Part shown: in pieces, positions 21,922 to 31,519 of the stretch | Layout: every line of letters begins with the position of its first letter | How positions within the stretch are numbered: the stretch's first letter is position 1 | Source of the DNA: Polaribacter sp. ALD11 | GTDB taxonomy: Bacteria > Bacteroidota > Bacteroidia > Flavobacteriales > Flavobacteriaceae | Assembly: GCF_002831685.1 (NCBI RefSeq) | Contig: NZ_CP025119.1 | Coordinates: forward strand, 97,001 to 161,000 | Reading direction: 5' to 3' | DNA: 64,000 nt | Program-made: the position numbers and the translations under genes | The notes under the pieces: model-generated | Told to the model about the DNA's origin: nothing | Databases searched by the model: none | What the model saw: only the letters and a program-made list of their open reading frames with translations

Positions 21922-24211
21922 GGGCAATTGTGTTACCTTTTAAAATTGTCTTTTCTCCATTAGGAGCCGTGTACCAAGCGGTTAATTGTCCGCCACCAGT
22001 TGCTTCATGAAATTTTACGGTAAGTGGATGCCATCCTTTTTTTAATGCGACCATTCCATTTTTTTCAATTGCAGGATGGTTTCCACCATTATCTACCACC
22101 AATTGATCGCCAATATAAAGTAAACTTCCATCGTCAGATTTTGTAGCAAACTCAAATAACCCTTCTTCTTCAGCATAAAAATATCCTTTAAAAACCATAG
22201 ATAATTGTTCTACAACATCATAATTTTCAATATTAATAGCAGCAACCGAAGTAAAAGAAGCTTTTTTAGGCAATACAATAGCATCAACTACTTTAAATTT
22301 TTTAACACCTACCCAACGTTTTATTAAACCCTTCTTAGGAGTGATAGTCACAGGCTCTAAATACGTTTGTTTTTCGATACTTGCAGCTCTTGTATCACTT
22401 GCAATATCGCCTCTAAAAGCAATGGTATTTAAAGTAATTGTTTCTGTAAATTCTAATGGAGCAGTATATTTATTAGATTTTTTCGAAGGAACGCTTCCAT
22501 CGGTTGTATAATAAATATCCATCCCTTTTAATGGAGGATTTAAGGTTACGATTGCTTTGTCTAAAAAGGCTACCTTGTCTTTAAAACCAGTTACAGAAGG
22601 AATATGATATTGAATACCTAACGCATCTAATCGATCATATTGAATGCCCATTCGTTCTTGAAAGGCTTCATAGTTTTTATTACTTTTTGAAGACCAAGCT
22701 GTTTCTGCCATTGCTAACATTCTTGGAAAAGCTTGATATTGTAATCGCTTAAAGTTAGGAATCATTTCTGACCATAAATTCGCTTGAATTCCTAAAACGT
22801 GTTTAGATTGCGCTTGTGTAAATCCTTCAGGAATCGGTTCGTATTTGTACACCTTTTCAAATGGTGTTACCTCATGTTTTGCATCAAAATAATATTCGAA
22901 ACAAGGTGTAATAATCATATCACTACCATTATTTGCAGCAATATCTCGCATTTTAGGTGCCCAGTTGCGCCACCACATCATTGTTGCATCTTTAGACAAA
23001 CCACCTTCCACAATTTCATCCCAACCCATTAGTTCTTTTCCTTTTGTTTTTAAGAAAGCTTCAATGTCTTTGTTGAAAAAAGATTGCAATTCATGTTCGT
23101 TCTTTAAGTTGTTATGCTTTATGGCTTTTTGACAAAGTGGACATTCTTCCCAAGATTCAATATTTACTTCATCACCACCAATATGAATGTATTTTGAAGG
23201 AAATAAAACTGCAATTTCAGCTAAAATATTTTTTGTAAACTCGTAAGAAGACTCTTTTCCTAAACATGCCGGAGTTGAGAAGTCTTTACCCCAACCTGGT
23301 TTTCCTGTACAAGATAAATACGGATAATTATCGATAGCCGATTTAAAATGTCCTGGCATATCGATTTCTGGAATTACCTCAATTTGTCTTTCTGAAGCAT
23401 ACACAATAATTTCTTTAATTTGTTCTTGTGTAAAGAAACCTCCGTACATTTTTTTACCATCTCTTTCGTGGTAATGTTGCGGATCTATTATGTAAGAAGG
23501 ATCTGTTTTAGCCAATTCGTTACATGTTTTATCATGAGAACTTTCTATGCGCCACGCACCTTTTTCTGTTAATAAAGGATATTTTTTTATTTCAATTCGC
23601 CAACCTTGGTCATCTGTTAAATGCATGTGATATGTATTTAACTTGTACAATGCCATATAGTCTAAAAAGGTTTTAACCTCATCGATACTAAAAAAATGAC
23701 GACTAAAATCCATGTGCATTCCTCTCCATGAAAAACGAGGAGCATCATTAATTACAATGCTCGGAATTACCCATTTTTGTTCTTTATTGGCTGTTTTTTC
23801 AATATTTGAAGGAAGTAATTGGCGGATGGTTTGCACACCATAAAAATAACCTGCAGCATCGTTTGCTTTAATAATTATTTTTTCTGGAGTTACTTTTAAA
23901 TGATACGCTTCTGGTTCTATACCAACGTCTTTCATTAATATAATACTTGCATTTTCTGCAGTTTCTGAAAACGGAAGTGCATAGCCTACAGCATTTTCAA
24001 ATAAATCTGATAAATATTTTGCAGCTGGTTTTTGTGCTTCTTCTTCAACTAAAATAGTTGTGTTTTTAGAAAACGAATATGAACCTTCTCCTATAATGGT
24101 TTGAATAGGTTTCGGTATGATTGAAATTTCTGCTTCTGTAAACGTTTTTGTTGGTTTCTGACAACTAAAACAGATAAATAGTACTGCTGATAGTATCGAT
24201 AAATATTTCAT
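21914..24211 (-). CDS. GH20 beta-N-acetylhexosaminidase with chitobiase-C and PA14 domains
   Basis: A 765-residue lipoprotein (lipobox ICFSC, C17). An N-terminal GH20b domain (about 30-155) precedes the catalytic TIM barrel (about 158-510) with the catalytic pair D347-E348 in YIHIGGDEVN. A chitobiase C-terminal-type segment (about 545-620, YYTTDGSVPS) and a PA14 domain (about 625-762, FATKSDDGSLLYIGDQLVVD) follow. GH20 enzymes remove terminal beta-GlcNAc or beta-GalNAc. The PA14 module is probably a glycan-binding accessory. One base separates it from the upstream GH20 gene and it overlaps the downstream sulfatase by 8 bases, so translation is coupled. Confidence 0.94.
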   Translation of the reverse strand: MKYLSILSAVLFICFSCQKPTKTFTEAEISIIPKPIQTIIGEGSYSFSKNTTILVEEEAQKPAAKYLSDLFENAVGYALPFSETAENASIILMKDVGIEPEAYHLKVTPEKIIIKANDAAGYFYGVQTIRQLLPSNIEKTANKEQKWVIPSIVINDAPRFSWRGMHMDFSRHFFSIDEVKTFLDYMALYKLNTYHMHLTDDQGWRIEIKKYPLLTEKGAWRIESSHDKTCNELAKTDPSYIIDPQHYHERDGKKMYGGFFTQEQIKEIIVYASERQIEVIPEIDMPGHFKSAIDNYPYLSCTGKPGWGKDFSTPACLGKESSYEFTKNILAEIAVLFPSKYIHIGGDEVNIESWEECPLCQKAIKHNNLKNEHELQSFFNKDIEAFLKTKGKELMGWDEIVEGGLSKDATMMWWRNWAPKMRDIAANNGSDMIITPCFEYYFDAKHEVTPFEKVYKYEPIPEGFTQAQSKHVLGIQANLWSEMIPNFKRLQYQAFPRMLAMAETAWSSKSNKNYEAFQERMGIQYDRLDALGIQYHIPSVTGFKDKVAFLDKAIVTLNPPLKGMDIYYTTDGSVPSKKSNKYTAPLEFTETITLNTIAFRGDIASDTRAASIEKQTYLEPVTITPKKGLIKRWVGVKKFKVVDAIVLPKKASFTSVAAINIENYDVVEQLSMVFKGYFYAEEEGLFEFATKSDDGSLLYIGDQLVVDNGGNHPAIEKNGMVALKKGWHPLTVKFHEATGGGQLTAWYTAPNGEKTILKGNTIAHD

Positions 24212-24212
24212 T

Positions 24213-25892
24213 TTATTCTTTTTTATTCTTTTTAGCTGCTGTTTTTTCTTTCAATTCAGCTTCAATCTTATCACTATCTTTAAAGTAATTGATGCCTAAA
24301 GTGTCCCAATGTTTTTGCATTTTTTTAAGAGCAACTTTAAAACTTTCGTAATCTTTATTGTCTAACGCAGTCCAACCAACTTCGGCATACGCAGCAATTC
24401 TAGGAAAAGTTTGACGCTCTACATCTGCATTTGTAGGTGTCCATTCGCTCCACATTTGGCTTCCCAAACCATAAATGTTTTTATGATATTGGGTATCTAA
24501 ACCTTCTGGAATAGGATTGAAATTATATGCTTTTTCTAATGTAATTCCTTTATGACTATAATCTAAATATGTGCTGCTATGTAATGAATTTACAATACTG
24601 TATCCTTTTTTGGCAGCGTCTGTTAATAGCTCTAAATTCCCTTTCCAAAAATGTACAACTACGTTTTTTGCCAATGCTGTTTCAGCCTCTTTGTCACCTT
24701 TTTTCTCTTCAAAATCGGTATGAATATTTTTACCTAAAATTTCATTCCAACCCATCATTCTACGGTCGTTTTTTTCCATGAATTTAGAGATACTATTCGT
24801 AAAATTTATTTGTAAATCTGCAGGAGATGTAATATTGTTTTCTTTCATGTATTTTTGAACAGATTTAGAATTCTCCCAAACTTCATAACCAACTTCATCA
24901 CCACCAATATGTATTACTTTCGAAGGAAATAACTCGAAAATCTCTGTTAAAACATCTTTAATAAATGTAATTACTTCTGGTTTTGTAACATCATAGTTAT
25001 CATACAAACGACCAAACTTAACAGGAACATCGATATCTACGCCAGCAGTACCCAACCAAGTATATGCAGCAATTGCAGCACTAGAATGCCCGGGCATTTC
25101 AAATTCTGGTACAATGTTTATATTTCTGTCTTTAGCATACGCAACAATATTTTTTATTTGTTCTTGGGTATAGAAACCACCATGAGGTTTGCCAGATGTT
25201 TTGCCACTTTTCCAGGTTCCAATTTCACTATCTGAACGAAAAGCACCTACTTCTGTTAACAAAGGATATTTTTTAATTTCTATTCTCCAGCCAGCATCAT
25301 CAATTAAATGCCAGTGAAAAGTATTCATTTTTAATAAAGCCATTTGGTCTAACATTTGTTTTACAAATTTTTCGCCATGAAAATAACGAGACTCGTCTAA
25401 CATAAATGCACGCCATTTAAAACGTGGATTATCTTTAATTGTAATTGCAGGAATTAAATAGACCGTTTTCTTAATTTCTTCTAACGTTTCAATAGATAAT
25501 AATTGCTTTAAAGTTTGCACTCCGTAAAAGTAACCTGCGGCATCACTTGCCGTAATATTTATATTATTTGGATTCACTTCTAATTCATACGCTTCAGAAG
25601 CTAGTGTTTCATTTTTATAAAAAGAAATAGAAGCGTTTGTGCTTTCTCCTGTGTTTGTGTTTAAACCAGCAGTTTTAGAAATATAAGCTTGTAAATCTTT
25701 TACAGCTATTTGTTGCGCATCAAGATCTGCAAAAATTATTTGTCCGTCTTTAAAAGCAAAAGACCCTTCATTTAATGTTGATGAAGTTGGTTTTGGTAAT
25801 AAGGTAATTTCAGACTGTGAAAAAGTCCTGTTTTTTTCGGTACATTTTGTAAATGTAAAAAGCGTTATGAAAGCTAATAAAATAAATCTCAT
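24213..25892 (-). CDS. GH20 beta-N-acetylhexosaminidase
   Basis: 559 residues. A signal sequence with C17 (TFTKC) makes a lipoprotein possible, although lysine at -1 is unusual. A GH20b domain (about 25-150) leads into the barrel (about 155-505), with the catalytic pair D332-E333 in VIHIGGDEVGYEVW and substrate-contact patterns FHWHLIDDAGW and PEFEMPGHS. It lacks the chitobiase-C and PA14 modules of the neighbouring GH20, and it carries an acidic insertion (about 395-415, FEEKKGDKEAE). It ends in a lysine-rich tail (KEKTAAKKNKKE). It is the second gene of the minus-strand operon, 21 bp after the M28 peptidase. The tandem pair probably has complementary linkage preferences. Confidence 0.94.
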   Translation of the reverse strand: MRFILLAFITLFTFTKCTEKNRTFSQSEITLLPKPTSSTLNEGSFAFKDGQIIFADLDAQQIAVKDLQAYISKTAGLNTNTGESTNASISFYKNETLASEAYELEVNPNNINITASDAAGYFYGVQTLKQLLSIETLEEIKKTVYLIPAITIKDNPRFKWRAFMLDESRYFHGEKFVKQMLDQMALLKMNTFHWHLIDDAGWRIEIKKYPLLTEVGAFRSDSEIGTWKSGKTSGKPHGGFYTQEQIKNIVAYAKDRNINIVPEFEMPGHSSAAIAAYTWLGTAGVDIDVPVKFGRLYDNYDVTKPEVITFIKDVLTEIFELFPSKVIHIGGDEVGYEVWENSKSVQKYMKENNITSPADLQINFTNSISKFMEKNDRRMMGWNEILGKNIHTDFEEKKGDKEAETALAKNVVVHFWKGNLELLTDAAKKGYSIVNSLHSSTYLDYSHKGITLEKAYNFNPIPEGLDTQYHKNIYGLGSQMWSEWTPTNADVERQTFPRIAAYAEVGWTALDNKDYESFKVALKKMQKHWDTLGINYFKDSDKIEAELKEKTAAKKNKKE

Positions 25893-25913
25893 GTTTTTTA
25901 ATTTTAGTTGTTG

Positions 25914-26870
25914 TTAGTCTTGTTTTATAAATTCCATGTTATAATTTGTAGTTGCAATTTCCATTAATGCTTTATAAATGTAGTCGCTTACTTGTTTCTC
26001 TCCAGTAATATTTATCAATTCTAAAGTATCTTCTGGTGTATGGTATTGGGGATGTCCACCTGTGTGTAATCCTAAAACGGAAATGTTTTTTTTATAAAAT
26101 GATACATGATCTGATCCGCCAACAGAACCAGCATGCACAATCGGATTTAAACCTAAAGATTCCCCTAGATTTTGCATAAAACTTACGCCGTTAGGAAATG
26201 TACCAGCACCACCCATGTATATATGTTTTTCGGTATTTAATCTTCCTATCATGTCCATGTTTATCATCAATTTTATTTGAGAAATAGGAATTGGTAAATT
26301 ATTTACAAAATATTCACTCCCTAATAAACCTTGTTCTTCTGCACCAAATGCAATAAAAATAATACTACGTTTTAGGTTTTGTTGATTTGCTACTATTTTT
26401 TCTGAAATTTCTAGTAAAGCAGCAGTTCCACTAGCGTTGTCATCTGCGCCATAATGGATTTTATTTTTTTTATCAGATTTTGAAGACGGTCCACCCAAAC
26501 CTAAATGATCGTAATGTGCACCTAAAATGATATACTCATTTTTAAGAATAGGATCTTTGCCTTCTATAAAACCAACTACGTTTGAGGTCTTTACAAGTGG
26601 TTGTTCTGGAGTCCCTTTTTTTACACGTAAGCGTACTTTAAATTTTTGTAGGTATCTTTTATTAAAAGAAAGAAGCCCTTGTTTTTTGAACTCTTTCTGT
26701 AAATACTTCACTACTCTTTTAGTTGCTTTTGTACCCGGATAACGACCTGCATTTTTTTCTGAAGCTAGGAACTCTATATGTTTCTTAAGTTCTTTTTCTG
26801 TAATCTCATCTTGCGAAAAAGCATTGAAGCCAAGTAGTATAAAGACAAAAAGTAAAAGTGTTTTTTTCAT
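25914..26870 (-). CDS. M28-family zinc aminopeptidase, secreted
   Basis: A 318-residue enzyme with a signal peptide ending FNAFSQ (residue 20). The two-zinc site of the M28 family is complete: H119 in GAHYDHLG, D143/D144 in GADDNASG, the catalytic glutamate pair E178-E179 in FGAEEQG, D206 in NMDMIGR, and H277 in QYHTPEDT. It should remove N-terminal amino acids from peptides in the periplasm. As the first gene of an operon of hexosaminidases, a sulfatase and GH123, it may process the peptide part of glycopeptides after deglycosylation. A putative regulatory palindrome lies 178 bp upstream. Confidence 0.92.
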   Translation of the reverse strand: MKKTLLLFVFILLGFNAFSQDEITEKELKKHIEFLASEKNAGRYPGTKATKRVVKYLQKEFKKQGLLSFNKRYLQKFKVRLRVKKGTPEQPLVKTSNVVGFIEGKDPILKNEYIILGAHYDHLGLGGPSSKSDKKNKIHYGADDNASGTAALLEISEKIVANQQNLKRSIIFIAFGAEEQGLLGSEYFVNNLPIPISQIKLMINMDMIGRLNTEKHIYMGGAGTFPNGVSFMQNLGESLGLNPIVHAGSVGGSDHVSFYKKNISVLGLHTGGHPQYHTPEDTLELINITGEKQVSDYIYKALMEIATTNYNMEFIKQD

Positions 26871-27033
26871 AATTATTTCAGTTGATTTGTTGTTTTAAAT
26901 TGTGTTTTTATCTGCTATTGTAATTTAATAACTATTGTTTATTTTAAAGAATTATAATATATCTTTAAATGAACTTTATTGTTTCTTATCAGAACACTTA
27001 AACATATCGATTATTTTAAAATTTGACCAAATA

Positions 27034-27064
27034 CAAATCTACAAATTATTATGTTACACATAAT
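27034..27064 (-). promoter_or_regulatory. Putative GntR operator, site C, upstream of the M28-GH20 operon
   Basis: A perfect palindrome ATTATGT-TAC-ACATAAT at 27048-27064. On the minus strand a good -7 element TAGATTTG (complement of 27034-27041) follows it, so the operator would sit between the -33 and -7 elements, although no clear TTG was found at -33. The M28 start codon is 164 bp beyond the -7 box. It lies between the end of the hybrid sensor gene and the operon. Confidence 0.65.
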
Positions 27065-27137
27065 TTAATTGTTCTTTTACGATGTTCAGATAAGGAAAAT
27101 TGTATCCGTTTTTTTCTTTCGTATTTCTGATTGACGC

Positions 27138-30100
27138 TTATATAATAGATTCTACTTTATGTTTACTTAAATATTCATTAACGCCTATTTCTTGAGCTTC
27201 ATTTTTAAAATCCATCGGATTTTTTTTGAATTGTTTTTTAAAGCATTTAGAAAAGTATTTAGGATCATTAAATCCTGTCATAAAAGCAGTTTCAGAAACG
27301 GTATATCCTAATTTTGTAATTAATATTGCTGCCTTTTTTAAACGAAGTATTCTAACAAAATCTACCAAACTATGGCCTGTTAGCGCATGGCATTTTCTAT
27401 AAAGACTAGAGTATCCCATGTTTAATGAAACGGCTAATTCTTCCATTTTAAATTTAGAATCTTCAAATCTTAAATTGATATTGGCAACCAAGTTCTCAAG
27501 AAAAATTTCGTCTTGAGATTTCTTTAATGAGACTTCGGGTCTAGTAATAACTTCCTTTCTGTATTTAGAAATAATATGCTCTTTAGAAATAAGAATATTC
27601 TGTATTTTAAGAAGCAGTTCATTTGTGTTAAATGGTTTATTAATATACTCTATTGCCCCAGATTTTAGACCTAGTATTTTAGAGTTGGTAGAGTTTTTTG
27701 CGGTTAGTAAAATAACGGGAATATGTTTTGTAAGATGCTCTTCTTGTAGTTTTTTACACATGGCAATACCATCTAAATCTGGCATCATAATATCACTTAA
27801 AATAATATCTGGAATATTACTTTTTGCGTAATAATAACCTTCACTACCATTTTCAGCTAAAATAATATTGTACTGGTTTTGTAAAAGATCTTTTAAAAGT
27901 TGCTGTAAATCTAAGTTGTCTTCTACAATTAAAACTGTTTTTTTAAAGGCATCATCTTCATTTTTTCGTTCTACTTGAGCAGTTAAATCTTCAACTTTAA
28001 TTTGGGTTGCTTTGTCTTCTGTATCTGATATAATTCTTTCGAGATCTGTATATGCTTCTTTATTTATAGGAAAAGTAATTGTAAATGTTGTACCGATTAC
28101 TGCCGAAGATTCTACTTCAATTTTTCCTTTATGCAAATCGATTAATTCTTTTGTAAGCGCTAGTCCAATACCAGAGCCTTTGTTCTTTTTACTGGTGTTA
28201 GATTGATAAAATAATTCGAAAATGGTGTTTAACTCTTCTTTAGAAACTCCAGAACCAGAATCTACAACAGAGATTTTTATCATTTTTTTAGAATTAATAG
28301 GCAATACTGTTACTTGTATGTTACCTTCTTTTGGTGTAAATTTAAAAGCATTTGATAGTAAATTATAAATGATATGTTCTATTTTTTCTTTGTCATACCA
28401 TGCTTCCGTTAAATTTTTAGGACAGTTAATAGCAAAGTCTATATTTTTTTTTCTCGAGAGTTCTTTAAACGATTGGGTAATTTCTTCAATATTTGTATGT
28501 AAATTATTCTTAGTAACATTTAATCTTAATTTATCTAACTCTTTGTTTCTAACTAGGGTTAATTCATAGGCTATTTTAGAAAGGCGATTGGTGTTGTATG
28601 CAATAATATTAAGACGTTGTTTTAATAGTAGATTGCCATTCTTTTTGGCATTATTTATCATGTCTTCTATAGGGCCTAAAATTAAGGTGATAGGCGTTTG
28701 TATTTCATGAGACATTTTTGCGAAAAAGTTCATTTTTAATTGATGCAACTCGATTTCTTTTTTATTATTTATTTTCTCAAACAATAATTTCTTTTTCAAT
28801 TTGTACCAATGTCTAATCGTATAAACAATTAAAGATAGAAAGCATAGATACAATATCCAAGCAATTGGCTTGTTCCAAAAAGGTTGTTCAATAGTAATTT
28901 CTATACTTTTTGTAGGAATGTCCCAAGTATCATTTTTTGTACCTGCTTTCACTTCAAATGTATAATTACCAGAAGGGATGTTTGTATAGGTTGCCAAGCG
29001 TTCTTGATGGCTAATTATCCAGTTTTTATCAAAACCTTTTAAGCGATACGCATAATAATGTTTAGGGTTTAGTATGTTTTGTAAAGCTGCAAATCGAAAA
29101 GAAAAAGAAGATTGATTATATTTTAGGTTTAACGATTTTACATGCGGGATACTACTTTTTATTTGTTCTGGTAGCAAAACCTCTGCAGATTGATTTAGCA
29201 CTTCTATGGTGTTTATTTGTAACGTAGGCTTTGTGTATTTTTTTTCTAAACTCTCTGGATAAAAATAATTAAACCCTTTTAAGTTTCCAAAATATAACAT
29301 GCCCGAATAATCTTTAAAAGCACTTCTAAACATAAATTTATTGTCTTGAAGACCATCTGAAACGGAATAAGTGACAGTAGTACTATCTTTAGCATTAAAA
29401 TTGACAATACCATTGCTTGAGCTAATCCATAAATTGTCATTACCTGCGTTTATTACAGCTGTTAAGTATCTATTCGTAAAAGGTTTTACATGATTAAACA
29501 TTTCGAATGAATTTTTTCTAGTGTCGTATTTTAATAACTTCCCTAAATCATTAATTAGCCATAGTGTATTAAAAGCACCAACGGCAATACATTTAACACT
29601 ATTTATCCTGTCTAATTCAGCATTTAATATAGAATGGTCTATAAAGGTCGAAGCATTTAAACTATTAAGGTTTTCATTAAACTGAAACAACCCTCCAAGA
29701 GAAACACCCAGCCATATAGTACCGTTTTGTTCTTCTGTAATAGTCTCTGTAATTGTACCTTTTAGTCCGTTTGTGCTATGCTCAAAAGAAGCTAAAAGTT
29801 TTAATTCATCTGAATAAATATTTAAACAAGTATTAGAAGCTACCCAAACTCTACCTTTACTATCTGTATAAACCTCTCTAACATCAGAAGCTTTTTGATT
29901 TTTAGCATTTACTATAGGTATTTGTTTAAATGTATCTTTCTTAGAATCATAAAACCATAATCCCTTTTTATAAGTTCCAAACCAAAAATTACCATTATTG
30001 TCTTCTGTAATCGCTTGTATGTAAAAGCCTTTGTGAGTCGTGAAATTGTTGAAAAATTGCTGTTCATTGGTACTTCCATCTGTATTAAAAGTTATTTTTG

Positions 30101-31229
30101 TTAATCCAGAACCATCTGTACCCGCCCATAAGACATCATTAGAACCTTTGTAAATACTTAAAATTCTTTGTGGTGTTTTGTTTTCTGAACCTTCATGGTA
30201 TTTAATATTATTATGAGCATTTGGTAAAATATTTAAATCTCCATAATTAGGGGCAATCCAAATATTCTTATGACTATCTTCATTGATATCTAAGATGGTG
30301 TTGCTACTTAATGAAAAGTTGTTTTGTGGTTGGTTTGTATATAAAAAAACTTCTCCAGTAGTTAAACTCACTTTATATAACCCACCTCCATCAGTTCCTC
30401 CCCATAAATAGCCATTACTATCACAAAATAAATCTAGAAATAATTCACTTCTTATATTATATGTATTTCCAGTGAAAAAAGTGTCTTGAATAAATTTTTT
30501 AGAGGCAATGTCATACAGAAAAAGACCCTGTGTCTCTGTACCAATCCATAATCTATTGTGTGTGTCGGTTATCAGTTTTAAGTCTTCATGGTAATTATTA
30601 AAAGGAGCAACAAGCGATTCTATTTCTTTTGAGTTTATGCTGTACATAAAAACATGTCCATCTCCGGTACTTACAAAAAGTTTATTAGACTTAGATATTG
30701 CTATGGTTATAACTTTATTGGTTTTATTTTTTAATTCAGGAATGTTTGTAATCCTTTCAAATTTAGAATTTGCATAAAAAAATAGTTCACCCTTACTTGT
30801 AGCTAGCCATAGTTTTTTATTTTTCGAAGTAATGGCACTCACTTCCTTGTTATTCAGTAAAAGTGTTAAGTTTTCAAAAACACCGTTTGAATTACTATAT
30901 CTCGCTAACAATCCGTTGCTTGAAAGAACCCATATATCATTCGCATCATCAATTATAATATCTCTTATAGGAGCAAAAATTTCATTCTTCGGAAATATTT
31001 TTTGATTGGGTATCAGTTTATAATTATATCCATCGTACTTATAAATACTTCCACCTTGAACCATCCAAATATTACCGGCAGCATCTTGTATCGATTTACC
31101 TATCGCAATTGGCCTATTGTCTATAGAAGGAGATAAGTGCGTAAAGCTTACATGCTGCTGTGCTTTTGTTAAAGAAATGAATCCAATGAGACTGCATACT
31201 ATAACTAGTTGTAATTTAAGTTTACACAT
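27138..31229 (-). CDS. Hybrid two-component system regulator (HTCS)
   Basis: A 1363-residue one-protein signalling system. A signal peptide (1-23) is followed by periplasmic two-component-regulator propeller repeats (about 25-680; repeated patterns such as DIWVLSSNGLLARY and LWIGTETQGLFLYD), a Y_Y_Y domain (about 700-775), one membrane helix (about 786-808), HisKA with H841 in AKMSHEIQTPI, an HATPase domain (N-box NLLSNAFKF, G-box GSGIGLALT), a receiver domain with D1146 in ILSDIMMPDLDG, and a C-terminal AraC-type helix-turn-helix (about 1240-1345). HTCS proteins bind an oligosaccharide released from the target glycan and activate nearby uptake and hydrolase genes. Here the divergent GH109-SusC/SusD pair 2 unit is the obvious candidate target. 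Confidence 0.95.
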   Translation of the reverse strand: MCKLKLQLVIVCSLIGFISLTKAQQHVSFTHLSPSIDNRPIAIGKSIQDAAGNIWMVQGGSIYKYDGYNYKLIPNQKIFPKNEIFAPIRDIIIDDANDIWVLSSNGLLARYSNSNGVFENLTLLLNNKEVSAITSKNKKLWLATSKGELFFYANSKFERITNIPELKNKTNKVITIAISKSNKLFVSTGDGHVFMYSINSKEIESLVAPFNNYHEDLKLITDTHNRLWIGTETQGLFLYDIASKKFIQDTFFTGNTYNIRSELFLDLFCDSNGYLWGGTDGGGLYKVSLTTGEVFLYTNQPQNNFSLSSNTILDINEDSHKNIWIAPNYGDLNILPNAHNNIKYHEGSENKTPQRILSIYKGSNDVLWAGTDGSGLTKITFNTDGSTNEQQFFNNFTTHKGFYIQAITEDNNGNFWFGTYKKGLWFYDSKKDTFKQIPIVNAKNQKASDVREVYTDSKGRVWVASNTCLNIYSDELKLLASFEHSTNGLKGTITETITEEQNGTIWLGVSLGGLFQFNENLNSLNASTFIDHSILNAELDRINSVKCIAVGAFNTLWLINDLGKLLKYDTRKNSFEMFNHVKPFTNRYLTAVINAGNDNLWISSSNGIVNFNAKDSTTVTYSVSDGLQDNKFMFRSAFKDYSGMLYFGNLKGFNYFYPESLEKKYTKPTLQINTIEVLNQSAEVLLPEQIKSSIPHVKSLNLKYNQSSFSFRFAALQNILNPKHYYAYRLKGFDKNWIISHQERLATYTNIPSGNYTFEVKAGTKNDTWDIPTKSIEITIEQPFWNKPIAWILYLCFLSLIVYTIRHWYKLKKKLLFEKINNKKEIELHQLKMNFFAKMSHEIQTPITLILGPIEDMINNAKKNGNLLLKQRLNIIAYNTNRLSKIAYELTLVRNKELDKLRLNVTKNNLHTNIEEITQSFKELSRKKNIDFAINCPKNLTEAWYDKEKIEHIIYNLLSNAFKFTPKEGNIQVTVLPINSKKMIKISVVDSGSGVSKEELNTIFELFYQSNTSKKNKGSGIGLALTKELIDLHKGKIEVESSAVIGTTFTITFPINKEAYTDLERIISDTEDKATQIKVEDLTAQVERKNEDDAFKKTVLIVEDNLDLQQLLKDLLQNQYNIILAENGSEGYYYAKSNIPDIILSDIMMPDLDGIAMCKKLQEEHLTKHIPVILLTAKNSTNSKILGLKSGAIEYINKPFNTNELLLKIQNILISKEHIISKYRKEVITRPEVSLKKSQDEIFLENLVANINLRFEDSKFKMEELAVSLNMGYSSLYRKCHALTGHSLVDFVRILRLKKAAILITKLGYTVSETAFMTGFNDPKYFSKCFKKQFKKNPMDFKNEAQEIGVNEYLSKHKVESII

Positions 31230-31346
31230 AAGATAAAATTTGATTGTCTATAATCATTTAATCGAATAGATAAAGATGATATTTTTTTGTAAAAAATAGG
31301 TTAAGAAGCATTTGTAAATATATTAATAAAAAAAATTGAAGACACT

Positions 31347-31461
31347 TTATATATTGTAGTAAAATAGGTGTTTTAACGAGTTTTTCGTCAAAAAGGAGTA
31401 CTATTTAAGCATAAATTAAATTACATCTAAAATTGCATAAAATGTCTACTATATATTGTAG
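31347..31461. promoter_or_regulatory. Two copies of TATATATTGTAG in the HTCS/GH109 divergent region
   Basis: The 12-mer TATATATTGTAG occurs at 31348-31359 and 31450-31461, 102 bp apart. The second is part of a dyad, CTAC-TATATATT-GTAG. They lie in the 290-bp gap between the divergent HTCS and GH109 starts. They may be binding sites for the AraC domain of the HTCS; chance occurrence in AT-rich DNA is possible. Confidence 0.4.
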
Positions 31462-31519
31462 ATGAAGTAGCACATTTGAAGAATAACAATATTTTAACAA
31501 AAAAATAACTTGTAGTAAA

